Assembly: GCF_900143025.1 (NCBI RefSeq)
Contig: NZ_FRCT01000010.1
Span: 1-64,000, forward strand
Source: Ruminococcus flavefaciens
GTDB taxonomy: Bacteria > Bacillota > Clostridia > Oscillospirales > Ruminococcaceae
Direction: 5' to 3'
Length of the DNA stretch: 64,000 nt
The notes under the pieces were generated by a model. It did not search any database. It saw nothing but the letters and a program-made list of their open reading frames with translations, and had not been told where the DNA came from. Positions 1-6,402 of the stretch are shown in pieces; the first letter of the stretch is position 1; each line of letters starts with the position of its first letter. The position numbers were made by a program, and so were the translations under genes.

Positions 1-256
1 TTTCGCTGACATTTTCAAGCCTTGTCATATCAAACTCGTCAAGTGTTTTCATTGACGGGAATTTCGCAGCTTTTATCCTGCGTTTCTGACCTGTTACCGA
101 GCGCTCTGCAAGTTCCTGTTTCATCAGTTCTATCAGGAACTGCTCATAACCGTCATCAGCTGAAAGATGGCGGATTACCTTATCATAGTTATTGAAAGTA
201 GGCACTCTGAGCTGCTTTGCATATAGCTTGATCGTTTCTTTCTGTACGCTGTTCAT
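1..256 (-). CDS. istB: IstB-like ATP-binding protein, N-terminal part
   Basis: Reading leftward from an ATG at 256, about 85 codons are open up to the window edge, beginning MNSVQKETIKLYAKQLRVP. This resembles the helical N-terminal region of IstB-like helper ATPases, which load and regulate the IstA transposase in IS21 elements. The ATG overlaps the TGA of istA as ATGA, indicating translational coupling. The Walker A and B motifs of the AAA+ domain would lie outside the window, so the ATPase assignment rests on gene order and the N-terminal sequence. Truncated by the window edge only. Confidence 0.8.
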   Translation of the reverse strand, partial: MNSVQKETIKLYAKQLRVPTFNNYDKVIRHLSADDGYEQFLIELMKQELAERSVTGQKRRIKAAKFPSMKTLDEFDMTRLENVSE

Positions 257-1701
257 ACTGCATCACCGCCTTTCAGCAGCGAATCGTATCGTTTAAGATC
301 TGGCAGTATTATCTTTACCGATGTTTCTATCGGCGCATTATTTACTGTTTTACCGATAACGCAGGCGTACAGCGTATCATATGAATCAGCATAAGACAGG
401 TGCTTCAATAATTCATCGCCGGTATCAATATACAGTCTCAATACCTTGACTATCTCCTTTGGGCTATCCAGCTTCATAAGAAAACCATAGAGTTCTCTGG
501 GAACAGTTTCCTTTATCGGTGAAGCATTGTAAACACTTCTCGGACGCTTTTCGATAAGTCCTATGTAGTGTTCAAGGCGATAGTGAGTCTTATCATGACG
601 GTAATCTCTGTCGTATTCAGCGATCGTTTTACCGCAGAACAGCATTATGACTTTGTTGCCGCTGCCTTTGACTGTTATTGTTTTTGAACTGTACTGATAC
701 GGCACTGAGTATTTGTTGTGATCGAATCTAACAAGTGAGAAATCATCAGCCTTGACCTGAATTGTGTTTGAAGTATCAAAGCGGTACGGTGGCAAAGGTA
801 TCCAGTGGCCTTTGCAATTTTCAGCCATTTCTCCGACTGTCATGCTTTTGCCGGATATCCTATGGCACCTGTACATATTGCAATATTCGAGCAGTTTGGT
901 ATTAAGCTCCTCGATAGTTGATATATTCGGCACAGGTACGAAGAAATTCCTTCTGACAAGACCCACCAGACCTTCTACAAGACCTTTTTCGTGTCCCTGT
1001 GCAGGATTGCAGAACACCGGTCTGAACGAATAATGAGCCGCAAGAGCAAGATACTTATCGGTCGCTTTTGCATGATGTCCGAAGCCTTCCTTTACAGCGA
1101 CACGAGCATTGTCAAAGATGATCTTCTGCGGAGTGCCGCCGAAATGTTCAAGTCCTTTAACTATTCCTTCAAGAAAGCTTTCTTCATTCTGCCGATAGAA
1201 GGCAGTTACAAATATATCTCCGCTGTAGCATTCTCGCATACACCAGATCTGTATCTTCTGTTTGCAGCCATCGAGGATAACAGTTGCTTCACCCCAGTCG
1301 ACTTGTACAGCTTCAGCAGGGTCGTATGACAGCGGTACAAATATATCATGAGTATTGCAGCGAAGTTCTGCTACAGTTCTTCTTACAGAGGCTTCACAGC
1401 CTTCAAAGCCGCATTCAGCAACCAGGCGTTCATATATCTTATGAGCTGTATGGTGCTGCTTCTGTGGCGCTTTCTTGTCAGATTCAAGGCACATGATAAT
1501 GAAAGACTTGACTTCATCGGTGATTATATCATTTTTCCTGCCGCTGCCGGGCTTACGTTCCCACGGAACTGTTTGTCCTTTCCAGTATTTCTTTACTGTA
1601 TTGCGTGATATGCCAAGTATCTTTGCTACATTACGCTGACTGAAGTCAGTATGCTCCCGATAATATCTGATCTTTTCATAGATCTCCATTGCTATTGCCA
1701 C
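253..1701 (-). CDS. istA: IS21-family transposase IstA
   Basis: A 482-residue DDE transposase that cuts and joins the ends of the IS21-type element. Residues about 18-42 form a helix-turn-helix (SQRNVAKILGISRNTVKKYW). The rve integrase core follows, with acidic residues at D135 (VQVDWGEA), D197 (IIFDNAR) and E238 (GHEKG). The C-terminal third resembles the Mu-transposase-like beta-barrel region. Length is normal for the family and the frame is intact, so the element could be active. The start drawn is GTG at 1701, with AGGAGG eight bases upstream; an ATG four codons further in (1689) has its own weaker AAGGAG and is possible. istB follows with an ATGA overlap. Confidence 0.93.
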   Translation of the reverse strand: MAIAMEIYEKIRYYREHTDFSQRNVAKILGISRNTVKKYWKGQTVPWERKPGSGRKNDIITDEVKSFIIMCLESDKKAPQKQHHTAHKIYERLVAECGFEGCEASVRRTVAELRCNTHDIFVPLSYDPAEAVQVDWGEATVILDGCKQKIQIWCMRECYSGDIFVTAFYRQNEESFLEGIVKGLEHFGGTPQKIIFDNARVAVKEGFGHHAKATDKYLALAAHYSFRPVFCNPAQGHEKGLVEGLVGLVRRNFFVPVPNISTIEELNTKLLEYCNMYRCHRISGKSMTVGEMAENCKGHWIPLPPYRFDTSNTIQVKADDFSLVRFDHNKYSVPYQYSSKTITVKGSGNKVIMLFCGKTIAEYDRDYRHDKTHYRLEHYIGLIEKRPRSVYNASPIKETVPRELYGFLMKLDSPKEIVKVLRLYIDTGDELLKHLSYADSYDTLYACVIGKTVNNAPIETSVKIILPDLKRYDSLLKGGDAV

Positions 1702-1759
1702 TCCTTGTTCCTCCTGTACACAAGCTCTTTCTCTTATTATACAGGATTTTTATTATTAG

Positions 1760-1816
1760 TGGCTCACTTTTTTATTATCATTTATGCCATATTTGGCTCA
1801 GTTTTATTTTAGCATA
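1760..1816. repeat. IS21 terminal direct repeats
   Basis: Two imperfect direct repeats, 34 bases apart, begin TGGCTCACTTTTTTATTA (from 1760) and TGGCTCAGTTTTATTTTA (from 1794). Both end in an ATG/ATA-like motif. IS21 elements carry several such copies at each end as IstA binding sites, so these mark the istA-proximal end of the element. Confidence 0.65.
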
Positions 1817-1884
1817 CATACTTTTTATTCTTTCTGAGTTATAATAATTAGTATAAAAAGAAATGTTCGTTAGATTTAATACGA

Positions 1885-2601
1885 ATGGAGATGATATTAT
1901 TGGTATTCGGATATTGCCGCATATCAAAACCAACACAGAACATAGAACGGCAAGAAAGAAATATCCTTGCTTCTTTTCCAAATGCAGTGATCTTCAAGGA
2001 AGTATATACAGGTGTTGTAATAAACCGTCATGCATGGCTCAAACTTTCAAAGGTGGTTCGCAAGGGAGATACTATTGTATTCGATAGTGTATCCAGAATG
2101 AGCCGTAACGCTAAAGAAGGCATAGAGCGGTACATGGAGCTACTTGACAAGGGCATAGAGCTTGTATTTCTTAAGGAGCCTTATGTTAATACTGAGAACT
2201 ACAAGCAAGCTCTGAGCGGCGGCGTGGAGCTTGTAGGCAATGATATTGCAGATGTTTATATTGAAGCTACAAACAAGGTCTTGAAGCTGCTTGCAGCAAA
2301 GCAGATAGAGCTTGCATTTGAGCAGTCTGAAAAAGAGGTAATGGATATTCGGCAGCGTACAAAAGAGGGCATTGAAACAGCTCGGCTGAATGGTAAGCAG
2401 ATTGGATTGGCAAAAGGTAGCAAGCTGATTGTAAAAAAAGAAGCTCCTGCAAAGGAACTGATCAGGAAGCATTGTAAAACGTTCGGAGGTACTTTGAATG
2501 ATATAGAATGTTGCAAATTGACTAATTTAAGCCGAAACACATATTATAAGTACAAACGAGAGATAAAGGAAGAATTGCAGCGAGAAGAAATTGTGCTATA
2601 A
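1885..2601 (+). CDS. Serine recombinase (resolvase/invertase family)
   Basis: A 238-residue small serine recombinase that would catalyse site-specific DNA resolution or inversion through a 5'-phosphoserine intermediate. The N-terminal resolvase motif FGYCRIS supplies the catalytic Ser within Y-x-R-x-S, and FDSVSRMSRNAKEG contains the conserved Arg pair. A long helix (about residues 120-165) and a C-terminal helix-turn-helix-like region (TNLSRNTYYKYKREIK) follow. The ATG at 1885 has no Shine-Dalgarno; a TTG at 1900 lies nine bases after GGAG and would give the family-typical start MVFGYCRIS, so the true protein may be 233 residues. It directly abuts the IS21 end and the broken lipoprotein gene, suggesting a mobile or remodelled locus. 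No recombination site was recognised. Confidence 0.85.
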   Translation: MEMILLVFGYCRISKPTQNIERQERNILASFPNAVIFKEVYTGVVINRHAWLKLSKVVRKGDTIVFDSVSRMSRNAKEGIERYMELLDKGIELVFLKEPYVNTENYKQALSGGVELVGNDIADVYIEATNKVLKLLAAKQIELAFEQSEKEVMDIRQRTKEGIETARLNGKQIGLAKGSKLIVKKEAPAKELIRKHCKTFGGTLNDIECCKLTNLSRNTYYKYKREIKEELQREEIVL

Positions 2602-2666
2602 TAGCACATTTTACGCCTATACCAAATAAGAGGATTTTAAGCCAGTTCTTTTCTCTAAGATGCCGA

Positions 2667-2695
2667 TTGACATTGATTTAATTATATGATATTCT
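2667..2695 (+). promoter_or_regulatory. Sigma-A promoter of the broken lipoprotein gene
   Basis: TTGACA (2667-2672), a 17-base spacer, then TATTCT (2690-2695), ending 22 bases before the ATG at 2718. An AAGGAGG ribosome binding site lies between. Confidence 0.6.
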
Positions 2696-2717
2696 AAATA
2701 AAACAAGGAGGTAAGTC

Positions 2718-3616
2718 ATGAAAAAAACAAAATATATAGTAATAGTATTAGTAGCAGTATTAAGTCTTTGTTCTTGTGGAGATAATTCGTCGAAGAAGTC
2801 AAAGAGTAGAGAAAAAACAAGTTCTACTGCAGAAATGCAGAAAGAAACAGAAAAGATAACACAGCCAGATATCGACAATAATTATAAGATGGTTGATGCA
2901 TTTGATAAAATTAAAACCGATATTTTTGGAGTATATCCGACAGATTTTAAATTATTTTATAATACATCAGAATCTGATTATAATCAAAAAAATAGACTAT
3001 GACTGCACAATAAAGTGTGCAGATACAGAAAAAATAATTGTTGAAGTTAAAGCGGAGTATTCTAAGTATGAAGCTGACCTTGAGGAAATGGGATACAAGT
3101 TTGAGACTGATTCCAAGATGTATGAATATAGTACTGATGATATTTTGGCAAATATATTAAGAGAAGATCAGCTTACCGATGAGAATATAAAGGCTATTAA
3201 AGATCATATATACAGTACTATATGTTCAGAAGAAAGCAAGGAAAACATTTTAGGAGTATACGCTTTACTTCCCAAAGAAGAAGTTTTTTGAGTGATTTCA
3301 AGTGCTATGATAATGGAGAAACTGGATTAACGTCCAGTGGGTATGAGAAAGAATTGCTGCAAAAAATACCATCAAAACAGTTCTTTGTAATATCAAAATC
3401 TCAAAAAACTTTTCTGAAGAAACTGAATATGAAATAAATTCATTTGAGGTTCGTTTTGAAAATGGAAAAGTGGCGCAATGTACTAATCCTAATCCAGAGC
3501 GTTTAATAGACGGAACAATAGACGAAACAAATTATGGTGAATACTTTAATAAAATTCTTGCTGATTACGAGCGGAAAGGGTATTCGTTTGATGTAAAAGA
3601 AATACAGATACCATAA
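2718..3616 (+). pseudogene. Lipoprotein gene with three frameshifts
   Basis: The start encodes a lipoprotein signal peptide (hydrophobic stretch then LSLCSC, cysteine 20) with a Lys/Ser-rich linker. Coding then moves between frames three times: at an A7 run (2986-2992), a T6 run (3284-3289) and an A6 run (3403-3408). The joined pieces continue through IDYDCTIKCADTEKIIVEVK, then FLSDFKCYDNGETG, then NSFEVRFENGKVAQ and end at TAA 3614-3616, an original product near 299 residues. No family is recognised. Promoter and ribosome binding site are intact, so inactivation is recent, or the breaks are sequencing or assembly errors in homopolymers. Comparable runs elsewhere in the window do not break genes. 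Confidence 0.75.
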
Positions 3617-3633
3617 AAAGACTGCCAAAAAAG

Positions 3634-3663
3634 ATAACCGCCTTACATTTGAAAGGCGGTTAT
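3634..3663. terminator. Hairpin after the lipoprotein pseudogene
   Basis: Perfect 11-bp stem ATAACCGCCTT / AAGGCGGTTAT with an 8-base loop. On the plus strand no U-run follows; on the minus strand the stem is followed by CTTTTTTGG, so it is a better terminator leftward and possibly bidirectional. Confidence 0.6.
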
Positions 3664-3723
3664 TGCTATATTCAGCCAAAAATTGCTAAGAAAAAATAAA
3701 TTAAAATTTTTTGGCGGAAGGGG

Positions 3724-3753
3724 TTGATATGAGGTATATAAATATGATATAAT
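3724..3753 (+). promoter_or_regulatory. Strong promoter for a small plus-strand RNA
   Basis: TTGATA (3724-3729), 18-base spacer, TATAAT (3748-3753). No long reading frame follows; transcription from about 3760 would run to the intrinsic terminator at 3928-3977. Confidence 0.65.
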
Positions 3754-3765
3754 GCGATTGGCTAA

Positions 3766-3894
3766 TAAAAAAGCACCCCCACAAGGCATAGACAGTTTGG
3801 CGACTGACTACGCCTCGTAATCATACAGACACGGGAATGTCTGAATGACTTAGTGAGAATGCTATTTTTGTGTTGTGATGCATATTGCTATACA
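3766..3894 (-). ncRNA. Candidate antisense small RNA, about 129 nt
   Basis: A minus-strand promoter (TTGACA-18-TATAAT, 3930-3901) would start transcription near 3894. The transcript ends at a stem GGCGTAG.CAGT / ACTG.CTATGCC (plus coordinates 3803-3814/3785-3796) followed by a GC-rich tail and TTTTTT (3772-3767). It contains no credible reading frame; the longest has 20 codons without a ribosome binding site. It lies wholly inside the opposing transcript 3760-3977, the arrangement of type I antitoxin or plasmid-type antisense RNAs. Confidence 0.5.
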
Positions 3895-3957
3895 TGCTTC
3901 ATTATAACACTTATAATAGAACCTTGTCAAGCCTTTCAGTCATTTTGCGACGTCTGA
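3859..3957 (+). CDS. Possible 32-aa hydrophobic cysteine-rich peptide
   Basis: A 32-codon frame starting at ATG 3859 inside the plus-strand transcript encodes a short hydrophobic peptide with six cysteines (begins MLFLCCDAYC, core FIITLII). Small hydrophobic peptides are typical type I toxins. Against it: only a weak GTGAG precedes the ATG, the frame runs into the terminator stem, and no charged C-terminal tail is present. Reported as a candidate only. Confidence 0.2.
   Translation: MLFLCCDAYCYTCFIITLIIEPCQAFQSFCDV
3901..3930 (-). promoter_or_regulatory. Strong minus-strand promoter for antisense RNA
   Basis: On the minus strand, TTGACA (3930-3925), an 18-base spacer and TATAAT (3906-3901). 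The -35 hexamer overlaps the 5' arm of the terminator of the opposing transcript. Confidence 0.65.
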
Positions 3958-3977
3958 AGGGCTTGTTTTTTTGTTTT
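3928..3977 (+). terminator. Intrinsic terminator of plus-strand small RNA
   Basis: Stem CAAGCCTTTCAG (3928-3939) pairs with CTGAAGGGCTTG (3954-3965) over 12 bp with one U-G pair, then seven T and a further T4. The U-G pair would be an A-C mismatch on the other strand, which supports plus-strand function. Confidence 0.8.
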
Positions 3978-4004
3978 CTAAAATGAAACTTGACAACTGA
4001 ATAA

Positions 4005-4345
4005 CCGTAAACGCTTCATGTACTTTAACACCCTGTCGGTGCGGTGAACATCGATAGCCAAAGAAGATGTGCGCTCATGATCTACGTCTTGTAAACTAAC
4101 AGATCAGCGATTAACACAATTCTTCTAATCTCAAGCAGTCCTTGAGGGGCGATGACAAGGGGTAGTGATAATGATACTTCCGTGCGAACGGCTCTGAGAG
4201 AACCTCAGAGATATACAATAAAGATTGACAGCACCTTTATGTATATATGAGCTGCTACTGGCAATAGGGGAGGTAAAGTGAAACAAATTTATCTATCCTA
4301 CTTGCGGCAAACACTTTAGCTCACCATGAAGCGTTGCGAACTTAT
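4005..4345 (+). ncRNA. Large structured non-coding RNA candidate
   Basis: About 340 bases without a credible ORF but dense in pairing. A closing 11-bp helix joins AACGCTTCATG (4010-4020) to CATGAAGCGTT (4325-4335). Inside are AGAAGA-TGTG/CACA-TCTTCT, TGATCT/AGATCA, CCTTG/CAAGG, CCGT-GCGA-ACGG with a GNRA tetraloop, CTCTGAG/CTCAGAG, AATAAAG/CTTTATG and GAGGTAAAGTG/CACTTTAGCTC with one mismatch. The GNRA loop exists only on the plus strand. Position beside tRNA genes and the multibranched plan recall the ornate large RNAs ROOL and GOLLD, but no family motif could be confirmed. No clear promoter was found directly upstream; read-through from 3724 is possible. Confidence 0.5.
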
Positions 4346-4360
4346 TTTATAATCAAGTAG

Positions 4361-4410
4361 ATATAACAAGTACTCAGAACACATTCTTGTGCTCTGAGTA
4401 CTTGTTATAT
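4361..4410. terminator. 18-bp perfect inverted repeat between RNA and tRNA genes
   Basis: ATATAACAAGTACTCAGA (4361-4378) is the exact reverse complement of 4393-4410, with a 14-base loop that can itself pair. No U-run follows on either strand, so it may act as a bidirectional terminator, a processing site, or part of the upstream RNA. It begins eight bases beyond the 3' end of tRNA-His. Confidence 0.6.
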
Positions 4411-4417
4411 CATTGAG

Positions 4418-4492
4418 GGTGGGAGATGGGATTCGAACCCACGGTCTTCGGGACCACAATCCGACGCTTTAACCAGCTAAGCTACACCCACC
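4418..4492 (-). tRNA. tRNA-His (GTG)
   Basis: Full cloverleaf on the minus strand: anticodon loop TTGTGGT (GTG), T-loop TTCGAAT, and the extra 5' G(-1) opposite discriminator C73 that identifies tRNA-His. One acceptor pair (6-67) is U-U. The CCA end is not encoded. Last of three tRNAs transcribed leftward from the promoter at 4789-4761. Confidence 0.93.
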
Positions 4493-4555
4493 ATATTCAA
4501 TAAATAAAAACGAAGCTCTCCATTAGATGGAGTCAAGTAACGGAGAGTTTCGGAA

Positions 4556-4632
4556 TGGCGCGCCTTGCTGGATTCGAACCAGCGGCTTACTGCTTAGAAG
4601 GCAGTTACTCTATCCAGCTGAGTTAAAGGCGC
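4556..4632 (-). tRNA. tRNA-Arg (TCT)
   Basis: Minus-strand cloverleaf with a 7-bp acceptor GCGCCTT/AAGGCGC, anticodon loop CTTCTAA (TCT, reads AGA/AGG), T-loop TTCGAAT, discriminator G and an encoded CCA (4558-4556). Middle gene of the tRNA cluster. Confidence 0.95.
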
Positions 4633-4666
4633 ATAGAAAAGATTAGCAGCCATAGCTGCTAAATAA

Positions 4667-4740
4667 TGGAGCGGGTGATGGGAATCGAACCCACGTGTTC
4701 AGCTTGGAAGGCTGACATTCTACCATTGAACTACACCCGC
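4667..4740 (-). tRNA. tRNA-Gly (TCC)
   Basis: Minus-strand cloverleaf with acceptor GCGGGTG/CACCCGC, anticodon loop CTTCCAA (TCC), T-loop TTCGATT, discriminator T and encoded CCA (4669-4667). First gene of the tRNA operon, 20 bases after the -10 element. Confidence 0.95.
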
Positions 4741-4760
4741 ACGGCGTTTCAACAGAAAAT

Positions 4761-4789
4761 ATTCTATCACATTCTAAGCTGAATGTCAA
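4761..4789 (-). promoter_or_regulatory. Promoter of the tRNA cluster
   Basis: Minus-strand TTGACA (4789-4784), 17-base spacer, TAGAAT (4766-4761), placed just before tRNA-Gly. Confidence 0.8.
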
Positions 4790-5514
4790 TAGCATAATTG
4801 AAAAAAAGTCATATTGACTAATTTTTTTGCCTGGCACGGTTGCTCACGGGACAAAATGCTGATTAAATGGCTTGCGGCGAAAAAATAATAAAAAAGTTGT
4901 CACAAAACAGGTAGATTTTGCGTCTAATATAATAGGGAGTTGCAGATTGACAGAAAAGTGACGATTTTGTAATTTAAAAGTCACGTTAATGTCATACAGG
5001 TGTTGTATACTGTTAACATGGTCTGAGGCTAACGGAAATATACCGTTAGAATATGTTACAAAAATTTTTTACATAAGCAGCAATGTCTTGAAAAAGATTA
5101 AGATTTTCACAAAAAAATCGAAAAAGTCTTACTATAAACTTGACAAACCTTTGTCAATATTATATTATAGATAATTGAGAGATGTTGTTTCAGCTTTGAT
5201 TTTGTCAGATCTAAAAAATTTTTTGTATCAATGCACAAAAATAGCGGCTTCATTTGTTTATTATATGCATACGCTGCTTTCGTGCTGACATCAAGACTGA
5301 AAATGCGGAGTATGATATAGGGATTATACTCGGGGAGTATCTTGTGAATGGAGGGGTAATATAATAGAGCATCGTTTAAAGTCAGTTAAAACAAAAAAAT
5401 ATATCTTTGCGTCATCTTTTTATGTTTTTGCGGACACTTATTATACAGAGACCTGAAAAGATGACGGGAAAAGATAATTTCAGGACAAAAGATTTTTTGT
5501 GAGGTTGTATTCAA
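4790..5514. other. Long intergenic region before the ABC operon
   Basis: About 725 AT-rich bases with no supported gene. It contains a weak promoter-like pair (TTGACA 4947-4952, TAATTT 4970-4975), the convincing promoter and palindrome at 5140-5168, and a leader of roughly 340 nt. Within the leader, ATACTC/GAGTAT (about 5326-5340) and CCTGAA/TTTCAGG (about 5452-5485) can form hairpins. No riboswitch class was recognised. Confidence 0.5.
5140..5168 (+). promoter_or_regulatory. Promoter overlapping an 18-bp palindromic operator
   Basis: TTGACA (5140-5145), 17-base spacer, TATTAT (5163-5168). The -35 hexamer is the left end of a perfect 8-bp inverted repeat TTGACAAA-CC-TTTGTCAA (5140-5157), which is ideally placed for a dimeric repressor to block RNA polymerase. 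The repressor is not encoded in the window. Likely controls the 5515-12746 operon. Confidence 0.65.
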
Positions 5515-6402
5515 ATGAAAAAAAATACAAAAAATCAGTGCGGAAGAAGGGGAGAGCGCGTTTTCAGCAATGTCTGTATAATGCCGAGCCTTATAGGAGT
5601 AATGGTATTCTTCCTTGTTCCGTTCTGCATAGTAATATATTATTCTCTAATCAACAACCCTGTACTGAAAGAGTTTGTAGGACTTGAAAATTACACTAAG
5701 CTCTTCAGCAATGTGGCATTCACAAAGGCGGTAAAGAATACAGCGTTCTTCTCACTTGTGTCGGTGCCGCTTTCGGTGATACTTTCTCTTGGACTTGCGA
5801 TGCTTCTTGAGAGGAATATCCCCGGAAAAAGTATATTCAGAACGTTTTTCCTGAGTCCGCTCATGGTACCTACGGCATCTGTAGTTCTTGTATGGCAGGT
5901 ACTTTTCCATAATCACGGAACTATAAATCAGATAATAGAGTCCTTCGGCGGTCACGGTGTAGACTGGATAAAGTCTCCTTACGGACAGGTAGTTATAATA
6001 TGTATGTTCCTCTGGAAGAACCTTGGATACAATATGATATTGTTCATGTCTGCGCTTTGTGCTATACCTCGTGATATAATCGAGGTAGCAGACCTTGAAG
6101 GTGCGAGCGGCTTTTACAAATTCGTACATATCAAGCTGAGATACCTTTCACCGACTATTCTTTTCGTACTTATCCTTTCAATGATAAACTCGTTCAAGAT
6201 ATTCAGAGAGGTATACCTGCTTACGGGAAATTATCCGCAGGATAAGCTCTATATGCTCCAGCACTTTATGAACAACACCTTCAACAGTCTGGATTATCAG
6301 AAGCTTTCAGCAGCAGCCGTGCTCTTTGCACTTGTAATGATAGTAGTAATGGCTATACTCCTCATCGCGGAGAATATCTTCGGAAAGGATGTGGAGAACT
6401 GA
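5515..6402 (+). CDS. Carbohydrate ABC transporter permease, MalF/UgpA type
   Basis: A 295-residue inner-membrane permease expected to form half of a heterodimeric sugar import channel. Six membrane segments are visible, the first near residues 20-45 (IMPSLIGVMVFFLVPFCIVI). The cytoplasmic EAA loop that docks the ATPase is at about 180-205 (EVADLEGASGFYKFVHIKL). The ATG at 5515 has a GAGGT site nine bases upstream. It overlaps the next permease by one base (TGATG). No ATP-binding subunit is in the operon, so a shared MsmX/MalK-type ATPase is presumed. Substrate unknown. Confidence 0.88.
   Translation: MKKNTKNQCGRRGERVFSNVCIMPSLIGVMVFFLVPFCIVIYYSLINNPVLKEFVGLENYTKLFSNVAFTKAVKNTAFFSLVSVPLSVILSLGLAMLLERNIPGKSIFRTFFLSPLMVPTASVVLVWQVLFHNHGTINQIIESFGGHGVDWIKSPYGQVVIICMFLWKNLGYNMILFMSALCAIPRDIIEVADLEGASGFYKFVHIKLRYLSPTILFVLILSMINSFKIFREVYLLTGNYPQDKLYMLQHFMNNTFNSLDYQKLSAAAVLFALVMIVVMAILLIAENIFGKDVEN

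Larger units (their letters stand above)
1..1816 (-). mobile_element. IS21-family insertion sequence, partial
   Basis: The segment holds an istA-type transposase followed, on the minus strand, by the start of an istB-type helper gene with a 4-base ATGA overlap, the standard IS21 arrangement. Two related direct repeats in front of istA (1760-1786 and 1794-1816) match the multiple terminal repeats of this family. The other end, and the rest of istB, lie left of the window, so the target-site duplication cannot be examined. The exact outer boundary near 1816-1860 is inferred. Confidence 0.85.
3760..3977 (+). ncRNA. Candidate plus-strand small RNA, about 218 nt
   Basis: Bounded by a consensus-like promoter (3724-3753) and a strong intrinsic terminator (3928-3977). 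It includes a 6-bp hairpin CAGACA/TGTCTG around 3827-3843 and a longer imperfect stem 3785-3796/3803-3814. Its first 135 bases are fully complementary to a divergently encoded minus-strand RNA (3766-3894). It could be an mRNA for a short hydrophobic peptide (3859-3957) or a regulatory RNA. Not matched to a named family. Confidence 0.5.

Noticed and set aside
2893..3291. Independent 132-aa gene
   Set aside because: It is the second frame segment of the broken lipoprotein gene; it lacks a ribosome binding site and starts within the first segment.
4005..4345. tmRNA, RNase P RNA or 6S RNA
   Set aside because: No tRNA-like ends or CCA, no GAGGAAAGTC-type RNase P core, and not the single long bulged hairpin of 6S RNA.
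4005..4345. Group I or group II intron
   Set aside because: No domain V-like hairpin, no conserved P7 core and no intron-encoded protein were seen.
4643..4837. 64-codon minus-strand reading frame
   Set aside because: It runs across tRNA-Gly and the tRNA promoter; the translated segment is a common artefact of a reversed tRNA-Gly.
4947..4975. Promoter TTGACA-17-TAATTT upstream of the ABC operon
   Set aside because: The -10 box is poor and the promoter at 5140-5168 is much better; kept only as a remark.
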